Assembly: GCA_037974665.1 (NCBI GenBank)
Contig: CM075773.1
Location: 17,908,146-17,972,145 of the forward strand
Origin: Ehretia macrophylla
Lineage: Eukaryota > Streptophyta > Magnoliopsida > Boraginales > Ehretiaceae
Reading direction: 5' to 3'
DNA length: 64,000 bases
The translations under genes were made by a program, and so were the position numbers. Every line of letters starts with the position of its first letter. Within the stretch, counting starts at the first letter, position 1. The notes below the pieces were generated by a model that saw only the letters and a list, made by a program, of their open reading frames with translations, did no database searches and was not told the DNA's origin. This document shows, in pieces, positions 27,291-39,120 of the stretch.

Positions 27291-28106
27291 AGTTGTCCTG
27301 CCCAAGCTGCCGTCGAATTCGGTAACAGAAATGTGACGGATTAGGTTGCCGGCCTTCCCGCGGCGCACGACGTACGATCCGGGACGGAAAAACAGTACAA
27401 AAGCAGAAAAGTGTCCGGAAACTGATGAAAACGTTCGATTTTGGGCTCTGAAAAAATACCCTGCGAAGCGGGCTTAGCTGCACCGTCGTGGAGCTCTCGG
27501 AGAGCTTTCCAACGGTATGCTGTGGGCCGCGTAACTCCTTACGGATCAAAAGTTATGGGCTCCGGAGCGACGGACACCTGGTCCCAAGCCCCACGACCTC
27601 GGTTTGCGGGCCCAGCCGCTACGTGAAGCGAAGTTGTCTCTCCCAAGGTGACGTCGGATTCGGTAACAGAAATGTGACGGATTAGGTTGCCGGCCTTCCC
27701 GCGGCGCCCGACGTACGATCCGGGCCGGAAAAACAGTCCAAACGCAGAAAAGTGTCCCGAACCTGATTAACACGTTCGATTTTGGGCTCCGAAAAAAGGA
27801 CCAGCGAAGCGGGCTTAGCTGTCCCGTCGTAGATCTCTCGGAGAGCTTTCCAACGGTATGCTGTGGGCCTCGTAACTCCTTACGGATCAAAAGTTATGGG
27901 CTCCGGAGCGACGGACACCTGGTCCCAAGCCCCACGACCTCGGTTTGCGGGCCCAGCCGCTACGTGAAGCGAAGTTGTCTTGCCCAAGATGCCGTCGGAT
28001 TCGGTAACAGAAATGTGATGGATTAGGTTGCCGGCCTTCCCGCGGCGCACGACGTACGATCCGGGACGGAAAAACAATACAAAAGCAGAAAAGTGTCCGG
28101 AAACTG

Positions 28107-29811
28107 ATGAAAACGTTCGATTTTGGGCTCCGAAAAAATGCCAGGCGAAGCGGGCTTAGCTGCACCATCGTGGAGCTCTCGGAGAGCTTTCCAACGGTAT
28201 GCTGTGGGCCGCGTAACTCCTTACGGATCAAAAGTTATGGGCTCCGGAGCGACGGACACCTGGTCCCAAGCCCCACGACCTCGGTTTGCGGGCCCAGCCG
28301 CTACGTGAAGCGAAGTTGTCTCGCCCAAGGTGCAGTCGGATTCGGTAACAGAAATGTGACGGATTAGGTTGCCGGCCTTCCCGCGGCGCACGACGTACGA
28401 TCCGGCACGTAAAAACAATACAAAAGCAGAAAAATGTCCGAAAACTAATGAAAACGTTCGATTTTGGGCTGCGAAAAAAGGCCCAGCGAAGCGGGCTTGG
28501 TTGCCCCGTCGTAGATCTCTCGGAGAGCTTTCCAACGGTATGCTGTGGGCCGCGTAACTACTTACGGATCAAAAGTTATGGGCTCCGGAGCGACGGACAC
28601 TTGGTCCCAAGCCCCACGACCTCGGTTTGCGGGCCCAGCCGCTACGTGAAGCGAAGTTGTCTTGCCCAAGCTGCCGTCGGATTCGGTAACAGAAATGTGA
28701 TGGATTAGGTTACCGGCCTTCCCGCGGCGCACGACGTACGATCCGGGACGTAAAAACAGTACAAAAGCAGAAAAGTATCCGGAAACTGATGAAAACGTTC
28801 GATTTTGGGCTCTGAAAAAATACCCAGCGAAGCGGGCTTAGCTGCCCCATCGTGGAGCTCTCGGAGAGCTTTCCAACGGTATGCTGTGGGCCGCGTAACT
28901 CCTTACGGATCAAAAGTTATGGGCTCCGGAGCGACGGACACTTGGTCCCAAGCCCCACGACCTCGGTTTGCGGGCCCAGCCGCTACGTGAAGCGAAGTTG
29001 TCCTGCCCAAGCTGCCGTCGGATTCGGTAACAGAAATGTGACGGATTAGGTTGCCGGCCTTCCCGCGGCGCACAACGTACTATCCGGGATGGAAAAACAG
29101 TACAAAAGCAGAAAAGTGTCCGGAAACTAATGAAAACGTCCGATTATGGGCTCTGAAAAAATACCCTGCGAAGCGGGCTTAGCTGCACCGTCGTGGAGCT
29201 CTCGGAGAGCTTTCCAACGGTATGCTGTGGGCCGCGTAACTCCTTACGGATCAAAAGTTATGGGCTCCGGAGCGACGGACACCTGGTCCCAAGCCCCACG
29301 ACCTCGGTTTGCGGGCCCAGCCGCTACGTGAAGCGAAGTTGTCTCTCCCAAGGTGACGTCGGATTCGGTAACAGAAATGAGAAGGATCAGGTTGTCGGCC
29401 TTCCTGCGGCTCACGACGTACGATCCGGGATGAAAAAATAGTGCAAAAGCAGAATAGTATCCGAAAACTGATGAAAACGTTGAATTTTGGGCTCCGAAAA
29501 AAGGCCCAGCGAAGCGGGCTTAGCTGCCCCATCGTAGAGCTCTTGGAGAGCTTTCCAACGGTATGCTATGGGCCGCGTAACTCCTTACGGATCAAAAGTT
29601 ATGGGCTCCGGAGCGAAGGTCACCTGGTCCCAAGCCCCCTGACCTCGGTTTGCGGGCCCAGCCGCTACGTGAAGCGAAGTTGTCTCTCCCAAGGTGACGT
29701 CGGATTCGGTAACAGAAATGTGATGGATTAGGTTGCCGGCCTTCCCGCGGCGCACGACGTACGATCCGGGACGGAAAAACAATACAAAAGCAGAAAAGTG
29801 TCCGGAAACTG
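28107..29811. repeat. 5-monomer higher-order repeat, copy 3 (1,705 bp)
   Basis: Directly tandem with copy 4. The TGCCAGGCG monomer begins at 28,107 and again at 29,812. Monomer order matches copy 2, but the second monomer (near 28,448) has CGAAGCGGGCTTGGTTG and the fifth (near 29,441) is more divergent. The block structure is therefore already being overwritten by local exchange. Confidence 0.72.
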
Positions 29812-31520
29812 ATGAAAACGTTCGATTTTGGGCTCCGAAAAAATGCCAGGCGAAGCGGGCTTAGCTGCACCATCGTGGAGCTCTCGGAGAGCTTTCCAAC
29901 GGTATGCTGTGGGCCGCGTAACTCCTTACGGATCAAAAGTTATGGGCTCCGGAGCGACGGACACCTGGTCCCAAGCCCCACGACCTCGGTTTGCGGGCCC
30001 AGCCGCTACGTGAAGCGAAGTTGTCTCGCCCAAGGTGCAGTCGGATTCGGTAACAGAAATGTGACGGATTAGGTTGCCGGCCTTCCCGCGGCGCACGACG
30101 TACGATCCGGCACGTAAAAACAGTACAAAAGCAGAAAAGTGTCCGAAAACTGATGAAAACGTTCGATTTTGGGCTCCGAAAAAAGGCCAAGCTCGCTAAG
30201 CGAGCTTGGCTGCCCCGTCGTAGAGCTCTTGGAGAGCTTTCCAACGGTATGCTGTGGGCCGCGTAACTACTTACGGATCAAAAGTTATGGGCTCCGGAGC
30301 GACGGACACTTGGTCCCAAGCCCCACGACCTCGGTTTGCGGGCCCAGCCGCTACGTGAAGCGAAGTTGTCTTGCCCAAGCTGCCGTCGGATTCGGTAACA
30401 GAAATGTGATGGATTAGGTTACCGGCCTTCCCGCGGCGCACGACGTACGATCCGGGACGTAAAAACAGTACAAAAGCAGAAAAGTATCCGGAAACTGATG
30501 AAAACGTTCGATTTTGGGCTCTGAAAAAATACCCAGCGAAGCGGGCTTAGCTGCCCCATCGTGGAGCTCTCGGAGAGCTTTCCAACGGTATGCTGTGGGC
30601 CGCGTAACTCCTTACGGATCAAAAGTTATGGGCTCCGGAGCGACGGACACTTGGTCCCAAGCCCCACGACCTCGGTTTGCGGGCCCAGCCGCTACGTGAA
30701 GCGAAGTTGTCCTGCCCAAGCTGCCGTCGGATTCGGTAACAGAAATGTGACGGATTAGGTTGCCGGCCTTCCCGCGGCGCACGACGTACGATCCGGGACG
30801 GAAAAACAGTACAAAAGCAGAAAAGTGTCCGGAAACTGATGAAAACGTTCGATTTTGGGCTCTGAAAAAATACCCTGCGAAGCGGGCTTAGCTGCACCGT
30901 CGTGGAGCTCTCGGAGAGCTTTCCAACGGTATGCTGTGGGCCGCGTAACTCCTTACGGATCAAAAGTTATGGGCTCCGGAGCGACGGACACCTGGTCCCA
31001 AGCCCCACGACCTCGGTTTGCGGGCCCAGCCGCTACGTGAAGCGAAGTTGTCTCTCCCAAGGTGACGTCGGATTCGGTAACAGAAATGTGACGGATTAGG
31101 TTGCCGGCCTTCCCGCGGCGCACGACGTACGATCCGGGACGTAAAAACAGTACAAAAGCAGAAAAGTGTCCGGAAACTGATGAAAACGTTCGATTTTGGG
31201 CTCCGAAAAAAGGCCCAGCGAAGCGGGCTTAGCTGCCCCGTCGTAGATCTCTTGGAGAGCTTTCCAACGGTATGCTGTGGGCCTCGTAACTCCTTACGGA
31301 TCAAAAGTTATGGGCTCCGGAGCGACGGACACCTGGTCCCAAGCCCCACGACCTCGGTTTGCGGGCCCAGCCGCTACGTGAAGCGAAGTTGTCTTGCCCA
31401 AGATGCCGTCGGATTCGGTAACAGAAATGTGATGGATTAGGTTGCCGGCCTTCCCGCGGCGCACGACGTACGATCCGGGACGGAAAAACAATACAAAAGC
31501 AGAAAAGTGTCCGGAAACTG
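29812..31520. repeat. 5-monomer higher-order repeat, copy 4 (1,709 bp)
   Basis: Tandem neighbour of copy 3. It is 4 bp longer because its second monomer contains an enlarged inverted repeat at 30,186-30,210. Monomers three to five are the same types as in copy 2, and the TGCCAGGCG monomer recurs at 31,521. Confidence 0.75.
30186..30210. repeat. Enlarged perfect inverted repeat (11-bp arms, 3-bp loop)
   Basis: GCCAAGCTCGC, TAA, GCGAGCTTGGC: the arms (30,186-30,196 and 30,200-30,210) are exact reverse complements. In sister monomers the site reads AGCCAAG-CGGG-CTTGGCT, with 7-bp arms. This copy has longer arms and a net gain of 4 bp. The same place in the 5S spacers also carries palindromes, for example 61,541-61,556. 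Confidence 0.9.
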
Positions 31521-31639
31521 ATGAAAACGTTCGATTTTGGGCTCCGAAAAAATGCCAGGCGAAGCGGGCTTAGCTGCACCATCGTGGAGCTCTCGGAGAG
31601 CTTTCCAACGGTATGCTGTGGGCCGCGTAACTCCTTACG

Positions 31640-34000
31640 GATCAAGAGTTATGGGCTCCGGAGCGACGGAGACCTGGTTCCAAGCCGCGCGACCTCTGTT
31701 TGCGGGCCCAGCCTCTACGTGAAGCGAAGTTGTCTCGCCCAAGGTGCCGTGGGATTCGGTAACAGAAATGTGACGGATTAGGTTGCCGGCCTTCCCGCGG
31801 CGCACGACCTATGATCCGGGACGGAAAAATAGTACAAAAGCATAAAAGTGTCCGGAAACTGATTAAAACGTCCGATTTTGGGCTCCGAAAAAAGGCCCAG
31901 CAAAGCGTGCTTAGCTGCCACGTCGTAGAGCTCTCGGAGAGCTTTCCAACGGTATGCTGTGGGTCGCGTAACTCCTTACGGATCAAAAGTTATGGGCTCT
32001 AGAGCGACGGAGACGTGGTCCCAAGCCCCACGACCTCGGTTTGCGGACCCAGCCTCTACGTGAATCGAAGTTGTCTCGCCCAAGGTGCTATCGGATTCGA
32101 TAACAGAAATGTGATGGATTAGGTTGCCGTCCTTCCCGCGGCGCACGACGTACGATCCGGGACGGAAAAACAGTACAAAAGCAGAAAAGTGCCACGAAAC
32201 TGATGAAAACGTTCGATTTTGGGCTCAGAAAAAAGGCCCAGCGAAGCGGGCTTAGCTGCCCCGTCGTAGAGCTCTCGGAGAGCTTTCCAACGGTATGCTG
32301 TGGGCCGCGTAACTCCTTACGGATCAAAAGTTATGGGCTCCGGAGCGACGGAGACCTGGTTCCAAGCCCCACGACCTCGGTTTGCGAGCCCAGCCGCTAC
32401 GTGAAGCGTAGTTGTCTAGTCCAAGCTGCCGTCGGATTCGATAACAGAAATGTGATGGATTAGGTTGCCGTCCTTCCCGCGGCGCACGACGTACGATCCG
32501 GGACGGAAAAACAGTACAAAAGCAGAAAAGTGTCCAAAAACAGATGAAAACGTTCAATTTTGGGCTCAGAAAAAAGGCCCAACAAAGCGAGCTTCACTGC
32601 TACGTCGTAGAGCTGTCGGAGAGCTTTCCAACGGTATGATGTGGGCCGCGTAACTCCTTACCGATCAAAAGTTATGGGCTCCGGAGCGACGGAGACCTGG
32701 TCTCAAGCCCCACGACCTCGGTTTGCGGGCCCAGCCGCTACGTGAAGCGAAGTTGTCTCGCCCAAGGTGCAGTCGGATTTGGTAACAGAAATGTGACGGA
32801 TTAGGTTGCCGGCCTTCCCGCGGCGCACGACGTACGATCCAGGACGGAAAAACAGTACAAAAGCATAAAAGTGTAAGGAAACTGATTAAAACGTTCGATT
32901 TTGGGCTCCGAAAAAAGGTCCAGCAAAGCGGGCTTGCCTGCCCCGTCTTAGAGCTCTTGGAGAGCTTTCCAACGGTATGCTGTGGGCCGCGTAACTACTT
33001 ACGGATCAAAAGTTATGGGCTCCGGAGCGACGGACACTTGGTCCCAAGCCCCACGACCTCGGTTTGCGGGCCCAGCCGCTACGTGAAGCGAAGTTGTCTT
33101 GCCCAAGCTGCCGTCGGATTCGGTAACAGAATTGTGATGGATTCGGCTGCCGGCCATCCCGCGGCGCACGGCATACGATCTGGGACGGAAAAACAGTACA
33201 AAAGTAGAAAATTGTCCAGAAACTGATGAAAACGTTTGATTTCGGTCTCCAAAAAAAGGCCCAGCTAAGCGGGATTAGCTGCACCTTCGTAGTGCTCTCG
33301 GAGAGCTTTCCAACGGTATGCTGTGGGCCGCGTAACTCCTTACGGATCAAAAGTTATGAGCTCCGGAGCGACGGAGACTTGGTCCCAAGCCCCACGACCT
33401 CGGTTTGCGGGCCCAGCCGCTACGTGAAGCGAAGTTGTCTTGCCCAAGGTGCCGTTGGATTCGGTAACAGAAATGTGATGGATTAGGTTGCCGGCCTTCC
33501 CGCGGTGCACGACGTACGATCCGGGATGGAAAAACAGTACAAAAGCAGAAAAGTGTCCCAAAACTGATGAAAACGTTCGATTTCGGGCTTCGAAAAAATA
33601 CCCAGCGAAGCGGGCTTAGCTGCCCCATCGTGGAGCTCTCGGAGAGCTTTCCAACGGTATGCTGTGGGCCGCGTAACTCCTTACGGATCAAAAGTTATGG
33701 GCTCCGGAGCGACGGACACTTGGTCCCAAGCCCCACGACCTCGGTTTGCGGGCCCAGCCGCTACGTGAAGCGAAGTTGTCCTGCCCAAGCTGCCGTCGGA
33801 TTCGGTAACAGAAATGTGACGGATTAGGTTACCGGACTTCCCACGGCGCACGACGTACGATCCTGGACGGAAAAACAGTACAAAAGCAGAAAAGTGTCCG
33901 AAAACTAACGAAAACGTTTGATATTGGGCTCCGAAAAAAGGCCCAGCGAAGCGGGCTTGGCTACCCCGTCTTAGAGCTCTGTGAGAGCTTTCCAACGTTA
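31640..34000. repeat. Divergent satellite monomers
   Basis: This block follows the last 5-monomer repeat and carries many private changes, for example GACCTATGATCC (31,806), GTGCCACGAAAC (32,189), CCAACAAAGCGAGCTTCACTG (32,579), GTGTAAGGAAACTG (32,871) and GATTCGGCTGCC (33,140). Homogenised types resume near 34.1 kb. Confidence 0.65.
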
Positions 34001-34799
34001 TGCTGTGGGCCGCGTAACTCCTTACGGATCAAAAGTTATTGGCTCCGGAGCGACGGAGACCTGGTCCCAAGCCCCACGACCTCGGTTTGCGGGCCCAGCC
34101 GCTACGTGAAGCGAAGTTGTCTTGCCCAAGCTGCCGTCGGATTCGGTAACAGAAATGTGATGGATTAGGTTGCCGGCCTTCCCGCGGCGCACGACGTACG
34201 ATCCGGGACGTAAAAACAGTACAAAAGCAGAAAAGTGTCCGGAAACTGATGAAAACGTTCGATTTTGGGCTCTGAAAAAATACCCAGCAAAGCGGGCTTA
34301 GCTGCCCCATCGTGGAGCTCTCGGAGAGCTTTCCAACGGTATGCTGTGGGCCGCGTAACTCCTTACGGATCAAAATTTATGGGCTCCGGAGCGACGGACA
34401 CTTGGTCCCAAGCCCCACGACCTCGGTTTGCGGGCCCAGCCGCTACGTGAAGCGAAGTTGTCCTGCCCAAGCTGCCGTCGGATTCGGTAACAGAAATGTG
34501 ACGGATTAGGTTGCCGGCCTTCCCGCGGCGCACGACGTACGATCCGGGACGGAAAAACAGTACAAAAGCAGAAAAGTGTCCCGAAACTGATTAAAACGTT
34601 CGATTTTGGGCTCCGAAAAAAGGCCCAGCGAAGCGGGCTTAGCTGCTCCGTCGTAGATCTCTCGGAGAGCTTTCCAACGGTATGCTGTGGGCCGCGTAAC
34701 ACCGTACGGATCAAAAGTTATGGGCTACGGAGCGACGGAGACCTGGTCCCAAGCCCCACGACCTCGGTTTGCGGGCCCAGCCGCTACGTGAAGCGAAGT

Positions 34800-37700
34800 T
34801 GTCTTGCCCAAGATGCCGTCGGATTCGGTAACAGAAATGTGATGGATTAGGTTGCCGGCCTTCCCGCGGCGCACGACGTACGATCCGGGACGGAAAAACA
34901 ATACAAAAGCAGAAAAGTGTCCGGAAACTGATGAAAACGTTCGATTTTGGGCTCCGAAAAAATGCCAGGCGAAGCGGGCTTAGCTGCACCATCGTGGAGA
35001 TCTCGGAGAGCTTTCCAACGGTATGCTGTAGGCCGCGTAACTCCTTACGGATCGAAAGTTATGGGCTCCGGAGCGACGGACACCTGGTCCCAAGCCCCAC
35101 GACCTCGGTTTGCGGGCCCAGCCTCTACGTGAAGCGAAGTTGTCTTGCCCAAGGTGCCGTGGGATTCGGTAACATAAATGTGACGGATTAGGTTGCCGGC
35201 CTTCCCGCGGCGCACGACATACGATCCGGGACGGAAAAACAGTACAAAAGCAGAAAAGTGTCCCGAAATTGATTAAAATGTTCGATTTTGGGCTCCGAAA
35301 AAAGGCCCAGCGAAGCGAGCTTAGCTGCCCCGTCGTAGATCTCTTGGAGAGCTTTCCAACGGTATGCTGTGGGCCTCGTAACTCCTTACGGATCAAAAGT
35401 TATGGGCTCCGGAGCGACGGACACCTGGTCCCAAGCCCCACGACCTCGGTTTGCGGGCCCAGCCGCTACGTGAAGCGAAGTTGTCTCGCCCAAGGTGCCG
35501 TCGGATTCGGTAACATAAATGTGACGGATTAGGTTGCCGGCCTTCCCGCGGCGCACGACGTACGATCCGGGACGTAAAACCAGTACAAAAGCAGAAAAGT
35601 GTCCGGAAACTGATGAAAACGTTCGATTTTGGGCTCCGAAAAAAGGCCCAGCGAAGCGGGCTTAGCTGCCCCGTCGTAGAGCTCTTGGAGAGCTTTCCAA
35701 CGGTATGCTGTGGGCCGCGTAACTCCTTACGGATCAAAAGTTATGGGCTCCGGAGCGACGGACACTTGGTCCCAAGCCCCACGACCTCGATTTGCGGGCC
35801 CAGCCGCTACGTGAAGCGAAGTTGTCTTGCCCAAGCTGCCGTCGGATTCGGTAACAGAAATGTGAGGGATTAGGTTGCCGGCCTTCCCGCGGCGCACGAC
35901 GTACGATCCGGGACGGAAAAACAGTACAAAAGTAGAAATGTGTCAGGAAACTGATGAAAACGTTCGATTTTGGGCTCTGAAAAAATACCCAGCGAAGTGG
36001 GCTTAGCTGCACCGTCGTGGAGCTCTCGGAGAGCTTTCCAACGGTATGCTGTGGGCTGCGTAACTCCTTACGGATCAAAAGTTATGGGCTCCGGAGCGAC
36101 GGACACCTGGTCCCAAGCCCCACGACCTAGGTTTGCGGGCCCAGCCGCTACGTGAAGCGAAGTTGTCTCGCCCAAGGTGCCGTCGGATTCGGTAACAGAA
36201 ATGTGATGGATTAGGTTGCCGGCCTTCCCACGGCGCACGACGTACGATCCGGGACGTAAAAATAGTACAAAAGCAGAAAAGTGTCCGGAAACTGATGAAA
36301 ACGTTCAATTTTGGGCTCCGAAAAAAGGCCCAGTGAAGCGGGCTTAGCTGCCCCGTCGTAGATCTCTTGGAGAGCTTTCCAACGGTATGCTGTGGGCCTC
36401 GTAACTCCTTACGGATCAAAAGTTATGGGCTCCGGAGCGACGGACACCTGGTCCCAAGCCCCACGACCTCGGTTTGCGGGCCCAGCCGCTACGTGAAGCG
36501 AAGTTGTCTCTCCCAAGGTGACGTCGGATTCGGTAACAGAAATGTGACGGATTAGGTTGCCGGCCTTCCCGCGGCGCACGACGTACGATCCGGGACGTAA
36601 AAACAGTACAAAAGCAGAAAAGTGTCCGGAAACTGATGAAAACGTTCGATTTTGGGCTCCGAAAAAAGGCCCAGCGAAGCGGGCTTAGCTGCCCCGTCGT
36701 AGATCTCTTGGAGAGCTTTCCAACGGTATGCTGTGGGCCTCGTAACTCCTTACGGATCAAAAGTTATGGGCTCCGGAGCGACGGACACCTGGTCCCAAGC
36801 CCCACGACCTCGGTTTGCGGGCCCAGCCGCTACGTGAAGCGAAGTTGTCTTGCCCAAGATGCCGTCGGATTCGGTAACAGAAATGTGATGGATTAGGTTG
36901 CCGGCCTTCCCGCGGCGCACGACGTACGATCCGGGACGGAAAAACAATACAAAAGCAGAAAAGTGTCCGGAAACTGATGAAAACGTTCGATTTTGGGCTC
37001 CGAAAAAATGCCAGGCGAAGCGGGCTTAGCTGCACCATCGTGGAGCTCTCGGAGAGCTTTCCAACGGTATGCTGTGGGCCGCGTAACTCCTTACGGATCA
37101 AAAGTTATGGGCTCCGGAGCGACGGACACCTGGTCCCAAGCCCCACGACCTCGGTTTGCGGGCCCAGCCGCTACGTGAAGCGAAGTTGTCTCGCCCAAGG
37201 TGCAGTCGGATTCGGTAACAGAAATGTGACGGATTAGGTTGCCGGCCTTCCCGCGGCGCACGACGTACGATCCGGGACGTAAAAACAGTACAAAAGCAGA
37301 AAAGTGTCCGGAAACTGATGAAAACGTTCGATTTTGGGCTCCGAAAAAAGGCCCAGCGAAGCGGGCTTAGCTGCCCCGTCGTGGAGCTCTTGGAGAGCTT
37401 TCCAACGGTATGCTATGGGCCGCGTAACTCCTTACGGATCAAAAGTTATGGGCTCCGGAGCGACGGACACTTCGTCCCAAGCCCCACGACCTCGGTTTGC
37501 GGGCCCAGCCGCTACGTGAAGCGAAGTTGTCTCGCCCAAGGTGCCATCGGATTCGGTAACAGAAATGTGACGGATTAGGTTGCCGGCCTTCCCGCGGCGC
37601 ACGACGTACGATCCGGGACGTAAAAACAGTACAAAAGCAGAAAAGTGTCCGGAAACTGATGAAAACGTTCGATTTTGGGCTCTGAAAAAATACCCAGCGA

Positions 37701-39120
37701 AGCGGGCTTAGCTGCACCGTCGTGGAGCTCTCGGAGAGCTTTCCAACGGTATGCTGTGGGCCGCGTAACTCCTTACGGATCAAAAGTTATGGGCTCCGGA
37801 GCGACGGACACCTGGTCCCAAGCCCCACGACCTCGGTTTGCGAGCCCAGCCGCTACGTGAAGCGAAGTTGTCTTGCCCAAGCTGCCGTCGGATTCGGTAA
37901 CAGAAATGTGATGGATTAGGTTGCCGGCCTTCCCGCGGCGCACGACGTACGATCCGGGACGGAAAAACAGTACAAAAGCAGAAAAGTGTCCGGAAACTGA
38001 TGAAAACGTTCGATTTTGGGCTCTGAAAAAATACCCAGCGAAGCGGGCTTAGCTGCACCGTCGTGGAGCTCTCGGAGAGCTTTCCAACAGTATGCTGTGG
38101 GCCGCGTAACTCCTTACGGATCAAAAGTTATGGGTTCCGTAGCGACGGACACCTGGTCCCAAGCCCCACGACCTCGGTTTGCGGGCCCAGCCGCTACGTG
38201 AAGCGAAGTTGTCTCGCCCAAGGTGCAGTCGGATTCGGTAACAGAAATGTGACGGATTAGGTTGCCGGCCTTCCCGCGGCGCACGACGTACGATCCGGGA
38301 CGTAAAAACAGTACAAAAGCAGAAAAGTGTCCGGAAACTGATGAAAACGTTCGATTTTGGGCTCCGAAAAAAGGCCCAGCCAAGCGGGCTTGGCTGCCCC
38401 GTCGTAGAGCTCTTGGAGAGCTTTCCAACGGTATGCTGTGGGCCGCGTAACTACTTACGGATCAAAAGTTATGGGCTCCGGAGCGACGGACACTTGGTCC
38501 CAAGCCCCACGACCTCGGTTTGCGGGCCCAGCCGCTACGTGAAGCGAAGTTGTCTTGCCCAAGCTGCCGTCGGATTCGGTAACAGAAATGTGATGGATTA
38601 GGTTGCCGGCCTTCCCGCGGCGCACGACGTACGATCCGGGACGTAAAAACAGTACAAAAGCAGAAAAGTGTCCGGAAACTGATGAAAACGTTCGATTTTG
38701 GGCTCTGAAAAAATACCCAGCGAAGCGGGCTTAGCTGCCCCATCGTGGAGCTCTCGGAGAGCTTTCCAACGGTATGCTGTGGGCCGCGTAACTCCTTACG
38801 GATCAAAAGTTATGGGCTCCGGAGCGACGGACACTTGGTCCCAAGCCCCACGACCTCGGTTTGCGGGCCCAGCCGCTACGTGAAGCGAAGTTGTCCTGCC
38901 CAAGCTGCCGTCGGATTCGGTAACAAGAATGCGATGGATTAGCTTACCGGCCTTCCCGCAGCGCACGACGTACGATCCGGGACGAAAAAACAGTAAAAAA
39001 GCATAAAAGTGTCAGGAAACAGATGAAAATGTTCGATTTTGGGCTCTGAAAAAAGGCCCAGCAAAGCGGGATTAGCTGCCCCGTCGTAGATCTCTTGAAG
39101 ACCTTTCCAACGGTATGTTG
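34800..39120. repeat. 21-monomer segmental duplication, left copy
   Basis: Most positions match 41,961-46,281 at an offset of 7,161 bp, which is 21 monomers exactly. Shared rare variants include TGTCAGGAAAC with AGCGAAGTGGG (35,940-36,000 and 43,101-43,160), CACTTCGTCCC (37,469 and 44,630), CCAACAGTATG (38,087 and 45,248) and a run CAGTAAAAAAGCATAAAAGTG (38,992 and 46,153). Some internal monomers match better at 20 or 22 periods, for example 35,269 with 42,771, which points to later unequal exchange or conversion. Edges are approximate. Confidence 0.75.
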
